Below the pieces are notes generated by a model that searched no databases, was not told the DNA's origin, and worked only from the letters and a program-made list of their open reading frames with translations. Both the position numbers and the translations under genes were made by a program. Below, one piece after another: positions 44,847 through 53,428 of a stretch of DNA of 64,000 bases. Position 1 is the first letter of the stretch; each line of letters starts with the position of its first letter. The DNA comes from an uncultured SAR86 cluster bacterium. Its GTDB lineage: Bacteria > Pseudomonadota > Gammaproteobacteria > Magnimaribacterales > D2472. The DNA is taken from assembly GCA_902579825.1 (NCBI GenBank), contig CACHII010000001.1:202832-266831 (forward strand), read 5' to 3'.

Positions 44847-45725
44847 TTATTGGCTTAGATTAATTCTTGCTAAATAGATTCCAAATAAACTTATTAATGC
44901 AAATACAATCTGTAATGAAGTCAAAATTTCTAAAAAAATGATTGCTGCTAAAATTGTTGCAGTCAGTGGTTGCATTAGTAGTCCAATAGATGCGCCTGAT
45001 GCGGAAATCTTCCCAATTGCGTGAGTAATAAAGTATTGTCCACCAAACTGACACAAAAAAGCCATAAGGATAAGATTTAACCATTCAAAACTTGATAATG
45101 GGATTAGATTACCGCCTTCTATCATCATAGGAATAATTGAAAATAAACAACAGAAAAAAGTTGTATAAAAAATAATATTAAGAGAATTTTCTTTACCAAG
45201 TCTGGCTATAACCAATAAATATACGCCATAAAAGAATGCCGCTATAAGACATAAAATATCACCAAGTAACTTACCATTAACATAATTATTTGAAAAATAA
45301 ATAAGTCCAACTATTCCGATATATGTAACTAAAAAAGATAAGAGAAAACTTTTGGTTAATCTTTCTTTAAAAAAAATAAAAGATAAAATTGCTACAAATA
45401 TTGGTGCAGAATTAACAATAATCGTTGCATTGGATACAGATGTGATATTCATGCTGAAATGCCAAAGAGTTAAATCCGTTGTGAATGCCAGGGAAGCAAA
45501 TGCTGCGTATAAAATAGTTTTTTTATTTTTTACTCTGAAGAAAAATTTTTTATTGAGTATGTAATTTAGTAAAAATAAAAAAGGTAAAGCCAAAAACATT
45601 CTATAGAAGGAAATGGCTGATGAAGATAGCATGCTTAATTTTACAAAAATAGGAGCAAATCCAATAAGCATTGCACCGAAGGCTAGCAGAATAAAATAAT
45701 TTGTTCGCTGAAAAATAGTTTTCAT
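44847..45725 (-). CDS. EamA/DMT-superfamily transporter
   Basis: 292 residues with about ten spans in two homologous halves, each an EamA domain (first half: AFGAMLIGFAPIFVKLSMLS and NATIIVNSAPIFVAILSFIF; second half: ISASGASIGLLMQPLTATIL). These carriers export or import metabolites, often amino acids or nucleotides; substrate unknown. Its ATG is 18 bases from the xseA ATG on the other strand; TATAAC ends 3 bases before it, so there is no room for a leader of usual length. Confidence 0.9.
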   Translation of the reverse strand: MKTIFQRTNYFILLAFGAMLIGFAPIFVKLSMLSSSAISFYRMFLALPFLFLLNYILNKKFFFRVKNKKTILYAAFASLAFTTDLTLWHFSMNITSVSNATIIVNSAPIFVAILSFIFFKERLTKSFLLSFLVTYIGIVGLIYFSNNYVNGKLLGDILCLIAAFFYGVYLLVIARLGKENSLNIIFYTTFFCCLFSIIPMMIEGGNLIPLSSFEWLNLILMAFLCQFGGQYFITHAIGKISASGASIGLLMQPLTATILAAIIFLEILTSLQIVFALISLFGIYLARINLSQ

Positions 45726-45728
45726 AAA

Positions 45729-45736
45729 GTTATACT
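45729..45736. promoter_or_regulatory. Candidate shared, symmetric -10 element between the EamA gene and xseA
   Basis: Only 17 bases separate the two start codons. Read rightward, TATACT (45731-45736) ends 6 bases before the xseA ATG; read leftward, TATAAC (45734-45729) ends 3 bases before the transporter ATG. The two boxes overlap, as in promoters with a symmetric -10 that fire both ways. Both mRNAs would be leaderless or nearly so. Motif matches in A+T-rich DNA are weak evidence. Confidence 0.4.
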
Positions 45737-45742
45737 TTTAAG

Positions 45743-47092
45743 ATGACTAGCGACATTTTAGATCATAATGATGAAATTATCTCAGTAGGTGAGCTTAATA
45801 GATCTGCAAAATATTTGTTAGAGAAGAATTTCAACAATGTTTCTGTAATCGGAGAAATTTCAAACTTATCTAGACCTAGTTCAGGACATATTTATTTTAC
45901 CCTAAAGGATGAGGATGGTGCCATTAGGTGTGCCATGTTTAAAAATAAGAATATCAACTTAAATTTCAAACCCCAAGATGGGGATAAGTGTTTATTAAAA
46001 GGGCAGGTAAGTATTTATGCAGCAAGAGGTGATTATCAACTTATTGTTAGCAGTATCCAGCCTGCTGGTTCTGGTAATTTAATGCAAAAATTTGAAAAGC
46101 TTAAAAAGAAGCTTGAGGCTGAGGGATTGTTTGATCCTAAGAACAAATTACAAGTACCAACTTCTCCAAAACATATTTGTGTAGTCACATCTTCCTCAAC
46201 AGCTGCTTTCCAAGATATTATTTCTACGATTAAAAGAAGAGCTCCAAGCTCACAAGTATCAATAAGTGAAACAACTGTTCAAGGCGACAATGCACATATA
46301 TCAATCATTAATGCCTTAAACAGAATAATGAATTTCAATGAAAGTAATAAAAATAAAATTGATGTCGTGGTCTTAACAAGAGGCGGCGGATCGATTGAAG
46401 ATTTATGGTGTTTTAATAATGAAGAATTAGCAAGAGAGATTCATGCATTTCCTATACCAACAATTTCTGGAGTTGGGCATGAAATAGATTTTACGATATG
46501 CGATTTTGTATCTGATTTAAGAGTTCCGACTCCTACTGCATCTGCAGAAGTAGTTACGGAATTTAATTTTAATCTTTTAGAAAAACTTAATGATCTCAAA
46601 ATTGACATCCATAAATCATTTCTCGATTTTACGGAAAATCTAAATCAAAAAATTATGCTGTTAAAAACTAGGCTTAAAAGCCCTAAAGCTTTACTTAGAG
46701 AAAAATCACAAAAATTAGATAATGTAGAAATCCTGTTTCAAAAACATCAACAAATAATCTTTTCAAATAAGAAAGGCATAATTAATGATCTATATTCAGA
46801 ACTCAATCTTAAAAATCCAATCTCAAAATTAAATAATATGACTAACAAACTTGATACATTATCAGAGAAATTGAATCTCATGTTGAGTCAAAAAATACAT
46901 AATAGGAAAAATAATTTAGACAGCCTTCAGAAAAGTATCAATATTCTTAATCCGTTATCTATTCTTGATAGAGGTTACTCGATAATATTAAATAAAAAAG
47001 GGTCGGCTATAAAATCCTCTGAGGAAGTAAATAAAGGTGAAAATTTAAAAGCGAGATTAAGCAAAGGAACTATTGATATAGAGGTTAAATAA
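45743..47092 (+). CDS. xseA: Exodeoxyribonuclease VII large subunit
   Basis: 449 residues. An N-terminal OB fold (VSVIGEISNLSRPSSGHIYF, TLKDEDGAIRCAMFK) is followed by the catalytic domain with VVTSSSTAAFQDIISTIKRR and VVLTRGGGSIEDLWCFNNEE, then SGVGHEIDFTICDFVSDLR. A long lysine-rich coiled coil and a final domain (LNPLSILDRGYSII) complete it. With XseB it degrades single-stranded DNA; xseB is not in this window. It ends 3 bases before a peptidase gene. Confidence 0.95.
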   Translation: MTSDILDHNDEIISVGELNRSAKYLLEKNFNNVSVIGEISNLSRPSSGHIYFTLKDEDGAIRCAMFKNKNINLNFKPQDGDKCLLKGQVSIYAARGDYQLIVSSIQPAGSGNLMQKFEKLKKKLEAEGLFDPKNKLQVPTSPKHICVVTSSSTAAFQDIISTIKRRAPSSQVSISETTVQGDNAHISIINALNRIMNFNESNKNKIDVVVLTRGGGSIEDLWCFNNEELAREIHAFPIPTISGVGHEIDFTICDFVSDLRVPTPTASAEVVTEFNFNLLEKLNDLKIDIHKSFLDFTENLNQKIMLLKTRLKSPKALLREKSQKLDNVEILFQKHQQIIFSNKKGIINDLYSELNLKNPISKLNNMTNKLDTLSEKLNLMLSQKIHNRKNNLDSLQKSINILNPLSILDRGYSIILNKKGSAIKSSEEVNKGENLKARLSKGTIDIEVK

Positions 47093-47095
47093 GTA

Positions 47096-47881
47096 GTGTT
47101 AAAAAAAATAAATCATTTGATAATATTTTTATCATTTGTAATTCAAATTAATTTATTTGCTGAATTACAAGGAAATCCTGGAGAAGTATTTCCTGTTTTA
47201 GTTCAACCTAATAAAGATTATACAAATCTTACTTTAGAGATTGATGGATCTGTATATGAACTTGTAGCTCTACCCTTTTCCAAACAAGGTGAATATATAA
47301 AAGTTAATGACAAAAACATATATATCATTGAGAAAGATTTTGGAGAATCTAGAATTACAATACAAGACTCATCAAAAGTAACCTTAAATGATAGAGACGC
47401 TCAAAGAGCTTATAAAGAATCACAGTTAATCAAGAAAGCAATATCTATATCTTCAACTCAATTTAAATCTAATTTTAAATTCTTAAAGCCTGTTGATGGT
47501 TTAATATCAAGCAGATATGGTAAAAAAAGATACATCAATGGCCTACCAAGATCACCTCATTTAGCTTTAGATATTGCTGCACCTACAGGAACAAAAATTA
47601 TTTCTCCTGAATTTGGGAAAATAATTTTAATTGGAGATTTCTTTTATTCAGGCAATTATATGGTTATTGATCATGGGCATGGTTTAATATCTTCATACAG
47701 CCATTTATCTAAAGTTACAGTTAAAGAAGGACAGCTTGTAGACAAAGGTCAAAAAATTGGTGAAGTTGGCTCAACTGGAAGAGTTACTGGACCACACCTT
47801 CACTGGACAGTCTATTTAAATCAAATTCGGATTAATCCTGAAATATTAATAGATGAAAATTATTTAGATACTATTCTTTAG
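47096..47881 (+). CDS. Exported M23-family metallopeptidase
   Basis: 261 residues, read from a GTG that follows the xseA stop by 3 bases; no better start exists ahead of the signal peptide (about 1-22). The C-terminal LytM/M23 domain has HLALDIAAPTGTKI, VIDHGHGLISSYSHLSK and GSTGRVTGPHLHW, giving the H..D and HxH zinc ligands, so it should be an active endopeptidase that cuts peptidoglycan cross-links. An N-terminal beta-rich region precedes it. Its end overlaps the thioredoxin-like gene by 18 bases on the other strand. Confidence 0.93.
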   Translation: MLKKINHLIIFLSFVIQINLFAELQGNPGEVFPVLVQPNKDYTNLTLEIDGSVYELVALPFSKQGEYIKVNDKNIYIIEKDFGESRITIQDSSKVTLNDRDAQRAYKESQLIKKAISISSTQFKSNFKFLKPVDGLISSRYGKKRYINGLPRSPHLALDIAAPTGTKIISPEFGKIILIGDFFYSGNYMVIDHGHGLISSYSHLSKVTVKEGQLVDKGQKIGEVGSTGRVTGPHLHWTVYLNQIRINPEILIDENYLDTIL

Positions 47882-48316
47882 CTTAATCAAAATGTTATTT
47901 AGTTCTTCTTTTGTTTGAGGTCTAAACAAAGACAAAACAACCTCTCCTTTTGGATTTATAAAAAAAGTAGCTGGAACTGCTGGCGGTGTGTCGATGCCCC
48001 AAATTTTATTGGGATGAGTAATTAAAGATGGTACCTCTATGTTGAATCTCTCAGCAATAGGCTCTAAATCGTCCACCTCTAAGAAATCAAAATTAAATGT
48101 AAAAACAAGTAGATCATCGTTTTCATTAGCAAATGCATTTAATTCTGGTATTTCTTTGATGCATGGAGCACACCAATCAGCCCAATAGTTAACTACTATC
48201 CATTTGCCATTTAACTCTGCTAGATTAGTATCTAATCCGTTATAAACTTCGATGTCATTTTTCTGGCACCCAAAAAGTACTAGCACACATAATAGTTGTA
48301 TAATCTTATTCTTCAT
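47864..48316 (-). CDS. TlpA-like thioredoxin-fold lipoprotein
   Basis: 150 residues from the ATG at 48316; the longer frame from a GTG 9 bases upstream is less likely. A lipobox (VLVLFGC) follows the signal segment, so the protein is anchored at a membrane in the periplasm. NYWADWCAPCIKEIPELNAF holds the WCAPC active site, and the cis-proline lies in PPAVPATFFI. It resembles TlpA/ResA-type reductases used in cytochrome c maturation or periplasmic disulfide reduction. The start is 38 bases from wrbA on the other strand. Confidence 0.9.
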   Translation of the reverse strand: MKNKIIQLLCVLVLFGCQKNDIEVYNGLDTNLAELNGKWIVVNYWADWCAPCIKEIPELNAFANENDDLLVFTFNFDFLEVDDLEPIAERFNIEVPSLITHPNKIWGIDTPPAVPATFFINPKGEVVLSLFRPQTKEELNNILIKLKNSI

Positions 48317-48354
48317 TGCGTACACATAATATAATTAATAATAAAAAAGTAAAC

Positions 48355-48957
48355 ATGGAAAAAAATTATTTGTTAGTATTATTTTATTCAGCATCAGGCT
48401 CCGTAAAAAAAATTGCCCACGCAATTGCTGATGGAGCCGAAGATGTTGGAATCAAAGTAAAAATAAGAACCGTTCCAAAAGTATCAGCAAAGAATGAAAA
48501 AGTTGAAGCTAATATTCCCGATTCAGGTGAAGTATATTGCACAAAAGATGATTTAATTAATTGTTCTGGGCTCGCTTTAGGCTCACCTACTAGATTTGGA
48601 TCAATGGCGTCGTCATTAAAATATTTTCTAGACTCTACAGGTGATCTTTGGGCAACGAATGCTTTGGAAGATAAGCCAGGAATAGTTTTTACTTCAACAG
48701 GCTCAATGCATGGCGGTCAGGAAACTACATTATTTAATCTAATAACATTTATGCTTCATCATGGAATGATCGTAGCAGGAAGTCCTTATTCTATAAGTGA
48801 GTTGCATAAAACTAAATCTGGTGGAACTCCATATGGTGCAACTCATGTTGAGAGTTTTAACAAATCTAACGAACTTACAAAAGATGAATACGAGATAGCA
48901 AAAAAATCTGGTGTTAGAATTGCTGATTTAATCAAAAAAGTTTCGAATGAATCTTAA
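48355..48957 (+). CDS. wrbA: WrbA-like NAD(P)H:quinone oxidoreductase (flavodoxin fold)
   Basis: 200 residues from the ATG at 48355, the usual WrbA length; an upstream non-ATG extension is rejected. LVLFYSASGSVKKIAHAIAD is the FMN phosphate loop, with LGSPTRFGSMASSLKYFLD and FTSTGSMHGGQETTLFNLIT as further flavin and quinone contacts. WrbA makes two-electron reductions of quinones. Its last 11 bases overlap the DUF2069 gene, a pairing seen in other gammaproteobacteria. Confidence 0.92.
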   Translation: MEKNYLLVLFYSASGSVKKIAHAIADGAEDVGIKVKIRTVPKVSAKNEKVEANIPDSGEVYCTKDDLINCSGLALGSPTRFGSMASSLKYFLDSTGDLWATNALEDKPGIVFTSTGSMHGGQETTLFNLITFMLHHGMIVAGSPYSISELHKTKSGGTPYGATHVESFNKSNELTKDEYEIAKKSGVRIADLIKKVSNES

Positions 48958-49276
48958 AAACTATTTAATTCTTGTGCATGTTTTTTTTATCCTGTTATTT
49001 CTAACTAAGTTTATTAACGTAATACAGGATAGAATTGACCTAACAGTTTATCTTTTTTGGATAGTACCTATGTTAGTATTCTATAGATTCATAGTTAAGT
49101 TGAATATCAAAGCCTATCAATGGTTTTGTTTTATATTGTTAATTTATTTCTTGTCTTCATCACTAAGAGTATTTGGAACTTCTCCGTATTGGTTGGATGT
49201 CACTGAATTAATACTGATATGTGTTTTGTTCATACATATTATGTTTGGGCCTAAAAAAATAAAGGCGATGAGCTAA
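48947..49276 (+). CDS. DUF2069 family membrane protein
   Basis: 109 residues, with four predicted spans and a basic end (GPKKIKAMS). The order of hydrophobic segments, the RVFGTSPYWLDVTELILICV stretch, and its position right after wrbA match DUF2069. Function unknown. It overlaps wrbA by 11 bases, so translation is likely coupled. Confidence 0.78.
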   Translation: MNLKNYLILVHVFFILLFLTKFINVIQDRIDLTVYLFWIVPMLVFYRFIVKLNIKAYQWFCFILLIYFLSSSLRVFGTSPYWLDVTELILICVLFIHIMFGPKKIKAMS

Positions 49277-49334
49277 TATCCATTTACTTAATTTAACTAA
49301 TGTCATATCATCAAAATCTTCCTAGGAGAAATTA

Positions 49335-51176
49335 ATGAGTAAGATAAAATCAATTTGGTCACAAGCAGATAAATTCCTAACATTAGCCAGAAAAATTATT
49401 ATTAACACCGTTACTGCAATTGTTTTAATTGTAATTACATTTTCAATCTTGGGTGGTGTTGGATCTATGTTCTCTCCTGAAGAAGAAATTGATACGGAAA
49501 ACAAAATTTTATGGTTTAAACCAATTGGTGTGGTTGTTGACTCTAGTGTTAATTCATCTCCTTCATTTTCATTTGACTCACTTGCTTTAGGTGGGGCTAC
49601 TCAACAACATGAGCTTGAAGACCTATTAAAGGTGCTCGATATGGCAGCCGAAGATGAATCTCTGGCTGCAGTTTATGTGAATGTATCTGAACTAGGTATG
49701 TACATCTCTTCTGCCTTTGAGCTTGCCAATGCTGTAAAAAATGTTAGAGATAGTGGAAAAAATGTAATTGCCTATGCTGAAAATTATGGAAATAACGCAT
49801 ATCTTATAAGCTCACAAGCTAATACTGTAATGATTAATGAATATGGTGGTGTTAATGCTATTGGATTTTCAAGAAAGAGAGAATTTTATAAAGATTTATA
49901 CGAAAAAATAAATCTTAATTACAATGTATTTGTTGCTGGTGATTTTAAGAGCGGTCCAGAACCTTATACAAGAAACTCAATGTCTGAGGAGGATAAATTG
50001 GCTTGGAGTGAGTTCGCAGATCCCTTATGGAATAAGATGAAAGACATGATGGAGGTTGGAAGAAACTTGCAACAAGGCACAATTCAGGAATATGGAGATA
50101 CTTTATGGGAAAGATCATTAGACAATCCGGAGCTTGCTCAAATTGCTCTAGAGCTTGGCATGGTAGATATGGTTGTTACTAGAGAAGATCTTAGACATTG
50201 GATGTATGAAAAATTCCCCAACGATGAAAATGATAAAAATGAACTTCCTGATTCAATATCAATTTATGAATATTTAACTATATTTGAGGAAGATACCAAT
50301 TTCTCCGATAATAAGATTGCAGTTGTTAATGTAGAAGGAGCAATTACGACTGGCGAAGTGCAATATGGTATTGCTGGGTCAGATACCATTGTAAAAAATA
50401 TAAGGAATGCCATTAAGGATGATTCAGTAAAAGCGTTAGTCCTTAGAGTAAATAGTCCTGGTGGCAGTGTTTGGGCGAGCGAACTAATTACAAACGCTCT
50501 AGACGAATTTAAATCGTCTGGCAGGCCTATAGTAACAAGCATGGGTGATATTGCTGCTTCTGGTGGGGTTTGGGTGACAACTTATTCAGATGAAATCTGG
50601 GCAAAAGAAGAAACACTAACTGGTTCTATTGGTGTATATGGGATAGTGCCTACTCTTGATGGTATATATAATTGGGCTGGTATACAGGTTGATGGTATTT
50701 CATCTACAAAAGCTGGCGAATGGGATGAAAGATTGGCAATGCCAAATTATGTTACCGATTCCATACAGGCAAGTATCGATCATACATATGATAAATTTGT
50801 TTCAAAAGTAGCTAAAAATAGAAATATGGCATATAAAGAAGTTTTATCTATTGCCGGTGGCAGAATCTGGTCTGGTGAAAAAGCATTGCAGCTAGGGTTA
50901 GTAGATAAGATTGGAGACTTAGAAGATGCTATTGATTCAGCTGCTCAATTTGCAGACATTGATGACTATGAAATAGTTTCATATGCAAAAGAAATGGATC
51001 CTTTTGAATTATTTTTAAATGAATTGTTAGATAATTTGGATTCGAGAATTGATATAAATTCAGACTTTCAGGCTTTGGGTGAATTTTTAGATTCTCGCTA
51101 TAAATTTATTAATCCAGATCAAAAAATCAATAAGGCGGTTTATTGTTTTGAATGCGAATTCTTTAATTCTCAGTAA
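49335..51176 (+). CDS. sppA: Signal peptide peptidase SppA, protease IV type
   Basis: 613 residues, the long double-domain form. One N-terminal span (TAIVLIVITFSILGGVGSMF) anchors it, with the active site in the periplasm. The catalytic lysine is in VAGDFKSGPEPYTRNSMSEE and the serine in SMGDIAASGGVWVTTYSDEI, the E. coli SppA arrangement. It cuts released signal peptides. AGGAG lies 8 bases before the ATG. Its last 14 bases overlap hda on the other strand. Confidence 0.95.
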   Translation: MSKIKSIWSQADKFLTLARKIIINTVTAIVLIVITFSILGGVGSMFSPEEEIDTENKILWFKPIGVVVDSSVNSSPSFSFDSLALGGATQQHELEDLLKVLDMAAEDESLAAVYVNVSELGMYISSAFELANAVKNVRDSGKNVIAYAENYGNNAYLISSQANTVMINEYGGVNAIGFSRKREFYKDLYEKINLNYNVFVAGDFKSGPEPYTRNSMSEEDKLAWSEFADPLWNKMKDMMEVGRNLQQGTIQEYGDTLWERSLDNPELAQIALELGMVDMVVTREDLRHWMYEKFPNDENDKNELPDSISIYEYLTIFEEDTNFSDNKIAVVNVEGAITTGEVQYGIAGSDTIVKNIRNAIKDDSVKALVLRVNSPGGSVWASELITNALDEFKSSGRPIVTSMGDIAASGGVWVTTYSDEIWAKEETLTGSIGVYGIVPTLDGIYNWAGIQVDGISSTKAGEWDERLAMPNYVTDSIQASIDHTYDKFVSKVAKNRNMAYKEVLSIAGGRIWSGEKALQLGLVDKIGDLEDAIDSAAQFADIDDYEIVSYAKEMDPFELFLNELLDNLDSRIDINSDFQALGEFLDSRYKFINPDQKINKAVYCFECEFFNSQ

Positions 51177-51846
51177 CTTTTTTGATCAAAGGGATGGTTA
51201 TTTTTCTTTTTAGTTGCATTGAAAGCTTATCTAGTTGGTTTATATGGTTAACCAAATCACCCATATTTCTTCTTGAATGATTAAGCAAATAAGCTATTTC
51301 TTTGTCGCCAATGTTTATAGATCTTAAATCAGCAAAAAATCTAACCGCTTCAGTTAGATTATCCGATTTAACAGGATGAACTTCCATCTGGTTAATTTTT
51401 TGTATTCTTGAAAAAAGGTCATCTAATTTAAATGAAATCAAGGATGGATTTATATTAGAACAAAAAACTATTCTACAATTAGATAATAAACAATCATTTA
51501 TTAGATTAAAGATAGCTGTCTCCCATTTATTGACACCAGCGATAAGCTCAAGATCATCTATACAAACTAAATTAAGCTTTTCTAAATCATCTAAAATCCC
51601 AGTTCCATAATTATTTAATTCTTTTAAAGGAATATAAAGAGACGATTTTTTAGCTTCTGAAAAATAATTGCATAGCGATTGAAGTAAAAATGATTTTCCA
51701 ACTTTGCTTGAACCATAAATTACTAAATCTTCTCTGCCTTTTAGATTATCTAAAATTGAAAAATTGTTTTTTTCAAAATAAAAATCATCAAAAGATGAAT
51801 TATTTGGTTTACTCCAAGGGAATGTAAGTTGCTCAATTTTATTCAT
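51163..51846 (-). CDS. hda: Hda, DnaA-related regulator of replication initiation
   Basis: 227 residues from the ATG at 51846. I chose this start because the protein then begins MNKIEQLTFPWSKPNNSSFD, which matches the start of Hda proteins, including a QL.(L/F)P(L/W) sliding-clamp-binding motif at residues 6-11. Walker A is IYGSSKVGKSFL and Walker B is LVCIDDLE; the end of the AAA+ domain carries SRIQKINQMEVHP. With the DNA clamp, Hda triggers ATP hydrolysis by DnaA. It overlaps the CDP-alcohol transferase gene by 8 bases. Confidence 0.92.
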   Translation of the reverse strand: MNKIEQLTFPWSKPNNSSFDDFYFEKNNFSILDNLKGREDLVIYGSSKVGKSFLLQSLCNYFSEAKKSSLYIPLKELNNYGTGILDDLEKLNLVCIDDLELIAGVNKWETAIFNLINDCLLSNCRIVFCSNINPSLISFKLDDLFSRIQKINQMEVHPVKSDNLTEAVRFFADLRSINIGDKEIAYLLNHSRRNMGDLVNHINQLDKLSMQLKRKITIPLIKKVTEN

Positions 51847-52393
51847 TCTGATGATAATTTTTAATATCTTTAAACCAATCAGAGGTATAAACAATGAGAC
51901 TTAAAACAGTTATGAAGACAATAAATATATCTAAAGGCACTAAAGTGAATTCAAAATTTGTTATCTCTTTTAAATAAATGATTGCTATGTAAAGGATTTG
52001 TAAAATTGTAGTAAATTTCCCTAAGAAGTTAGGTAAAGGCGTAGCCGACTCTATCAAGGTCATTTTTATTGCTGCCCCTAAAAGAATAGCAATATCACGA
52101 GATATAAAAATTATAAAAATATAGAAAGGAATATATTCATTTATCCATAATATAAAGATAGTACCTGATAGTAGGAGTTTATCTGCAACAGGGTCTAATA
52201 TTTTACCAAGCTGTGTTTGCCAATCCATCTTCCTTGCTAAAAATCCGTCTAAAGCATCAGTAATCGATGCGATAACAAAAAAAATAATACTTACAATAAA
52301 ATTGCCTAAAAAAATGTTATTCAAGATTGGGTATACAAGTGCAATCCTAACTATTGATAATAAATTAGGTATAAAGATAAAATATTTACTCAT
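51839..52393 (-). CDS. CDP-alcohol phosphatidyltransferase (PgsA-like)
   Basis: 184 residues with about six spans. The family motif DxxDGxxARx8GxxxDxxxD is complete: DALDGFLARKMDWQTQLGKI followed by LDPVAD. It moves a phosphatidyl group from CDP-diacylglycerol to an alcohol, most likely glycerol-3-phosphate, giving phosphatidylglycerophosphate. Location between DUF2066 and hda genes agrees with other gammaproteobacteria. Overlaps the upstream gene by 4 bases and hda by 8. Confidence 0.9.
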   Translation of the reverse strand: MSKYFIFIPNLLSIVRIALVYPILNNIFLGNFIVSIIFFVIASITDALDGFLARKMDWQTQLGKILDPVADKLLLSGTIFILWINEYIPFYIFIIFISRDIAILLGAAIKMTLIESATPLPNFLGKFTTILQILYIAIIYLKEITNFEFTLVPLDIFIVFITVLSLIVYTSDWFKDIKNYHQNE

Positions 52394-53415
52394 GATTTAA
52401 AACTCATAAGAACTTCTAATTTTGAAATATCAAAATTATCTATGTTTATATAACTACTATCTGAAATTTCATTAACAAAATTTAACAAATTACCATATAT
52501 CTCAATATCATAATAAATAGATTCTTTGTCAAATTTAGTAATGTTAGTAGATTTTACCGCCACAAGGCTGTTAATAATTTCTTTTAAATTTTTATAATCT
52601 TCATAATTGTCGATATCCATAAAAGTCGCGTTTAATCTCATAGTATTTGATGTATCTATTTTTTGGTTAGCCAAAAGGTTATCAATCTGATTATTAACAA
52701 AATTTGCTAAATTATTTATAAAGTGATTATCAAAAGCTTTGCCTTGATAATCAAATTGAATATCTCCTGTCACTGACCATCTATTTGGTCCAATTTTTAT
52801 GATATTTATTTCAGATAAGAGGTCGTAGTTATACTGAGACGAAACAAGCTCTTTTATATCAATTAATTTTTCATAATTTTGTATTTCATTCAAATTAAAC
52901 AAATCAAGCTCCGGTAGTTCAAGAAAGACACCTCTTGATGTCGATTTTTGATTCAGAAAATGATTGATTTTATTGTCTAAGTCATTGTTGTAAAAATAAT
53001 TTGTAATTACATATGGATTTTTTGTTCCTGAATCAACATTAATCATAAAAAGAATAACTGGTCTAGAATTACCGATAACAGGAATTGATAACTCATTAAA
53101 CACGTTTATCAAATAATCTTTATTAAAAATTACTTCTAAAAAACTTTTTCCTTCAATATTTCTAATTGAATAACTTTTAATAAAATCTTTCCTTGTGTTC
53201 CCTGCATTGATTATTTTCCATATATTTGATGGGGATTCACTTCCACTTAGTCTATAAATCATAATGTTAAATGAATTATTGATTGACTTTTCAATTTCTG
53301 ATGTATTTTTTATTGGAGTATAAACTTTAAAAAGTTGATCAAATTCCTTTGCAAAGATGACATTAGAAAAGATAATAATAAATAATAAAGGGGTTATAAG
53401 TTTTAGCATTCTCAT
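52390..53415 (-). CDS. DUF2066 family exported protein
   Basis: 341 residues with a signal peptide (about 1-22, ending VIFA). The N-terminal part (YRLSGSESPSNIWKIINAGN) and the central ELPELDLFNLNE, then NRWSVTGDIQFDYQG, match DUF2066, which is regularly found between purM and hda in gammaproteobacteria. The function is unknown. Its start lies 13 bases from purM on the opposite strand. Confidence 0.85.
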   Translation of the reverse strand: MRMLKLITPLLFIIIFSNVIFAKEFDQLFKVYTPIKNTSEIEKSINNSFNIMIYRLSGSESPSNIWKIINAGNTRKDFIKSYSIRNIEGKSFLEVIFNKDYLINVFNELSIPVIGNSRPVILFMINVDSGTKNPYVITNYFYNNDLDNKINHFLNQKSTSRGVFLELPELDLFNLNEIQNYEKLIDIKELVSSQYNYDLLSEINIIKIGPNRWSVTGDIQFDYQGKAFDNHFINNLANFVNNQIDNLLANQKIDTSNTMRLNATFMDIDNYEDYKNLKEIINSLVAVKSTNITKFDKESIYYDIEIYGNLLNFVNEISDSSYINIDNFDISKLEVLMSFKS

Positions 53416-53428
53416 ATTAGTATTTTAA

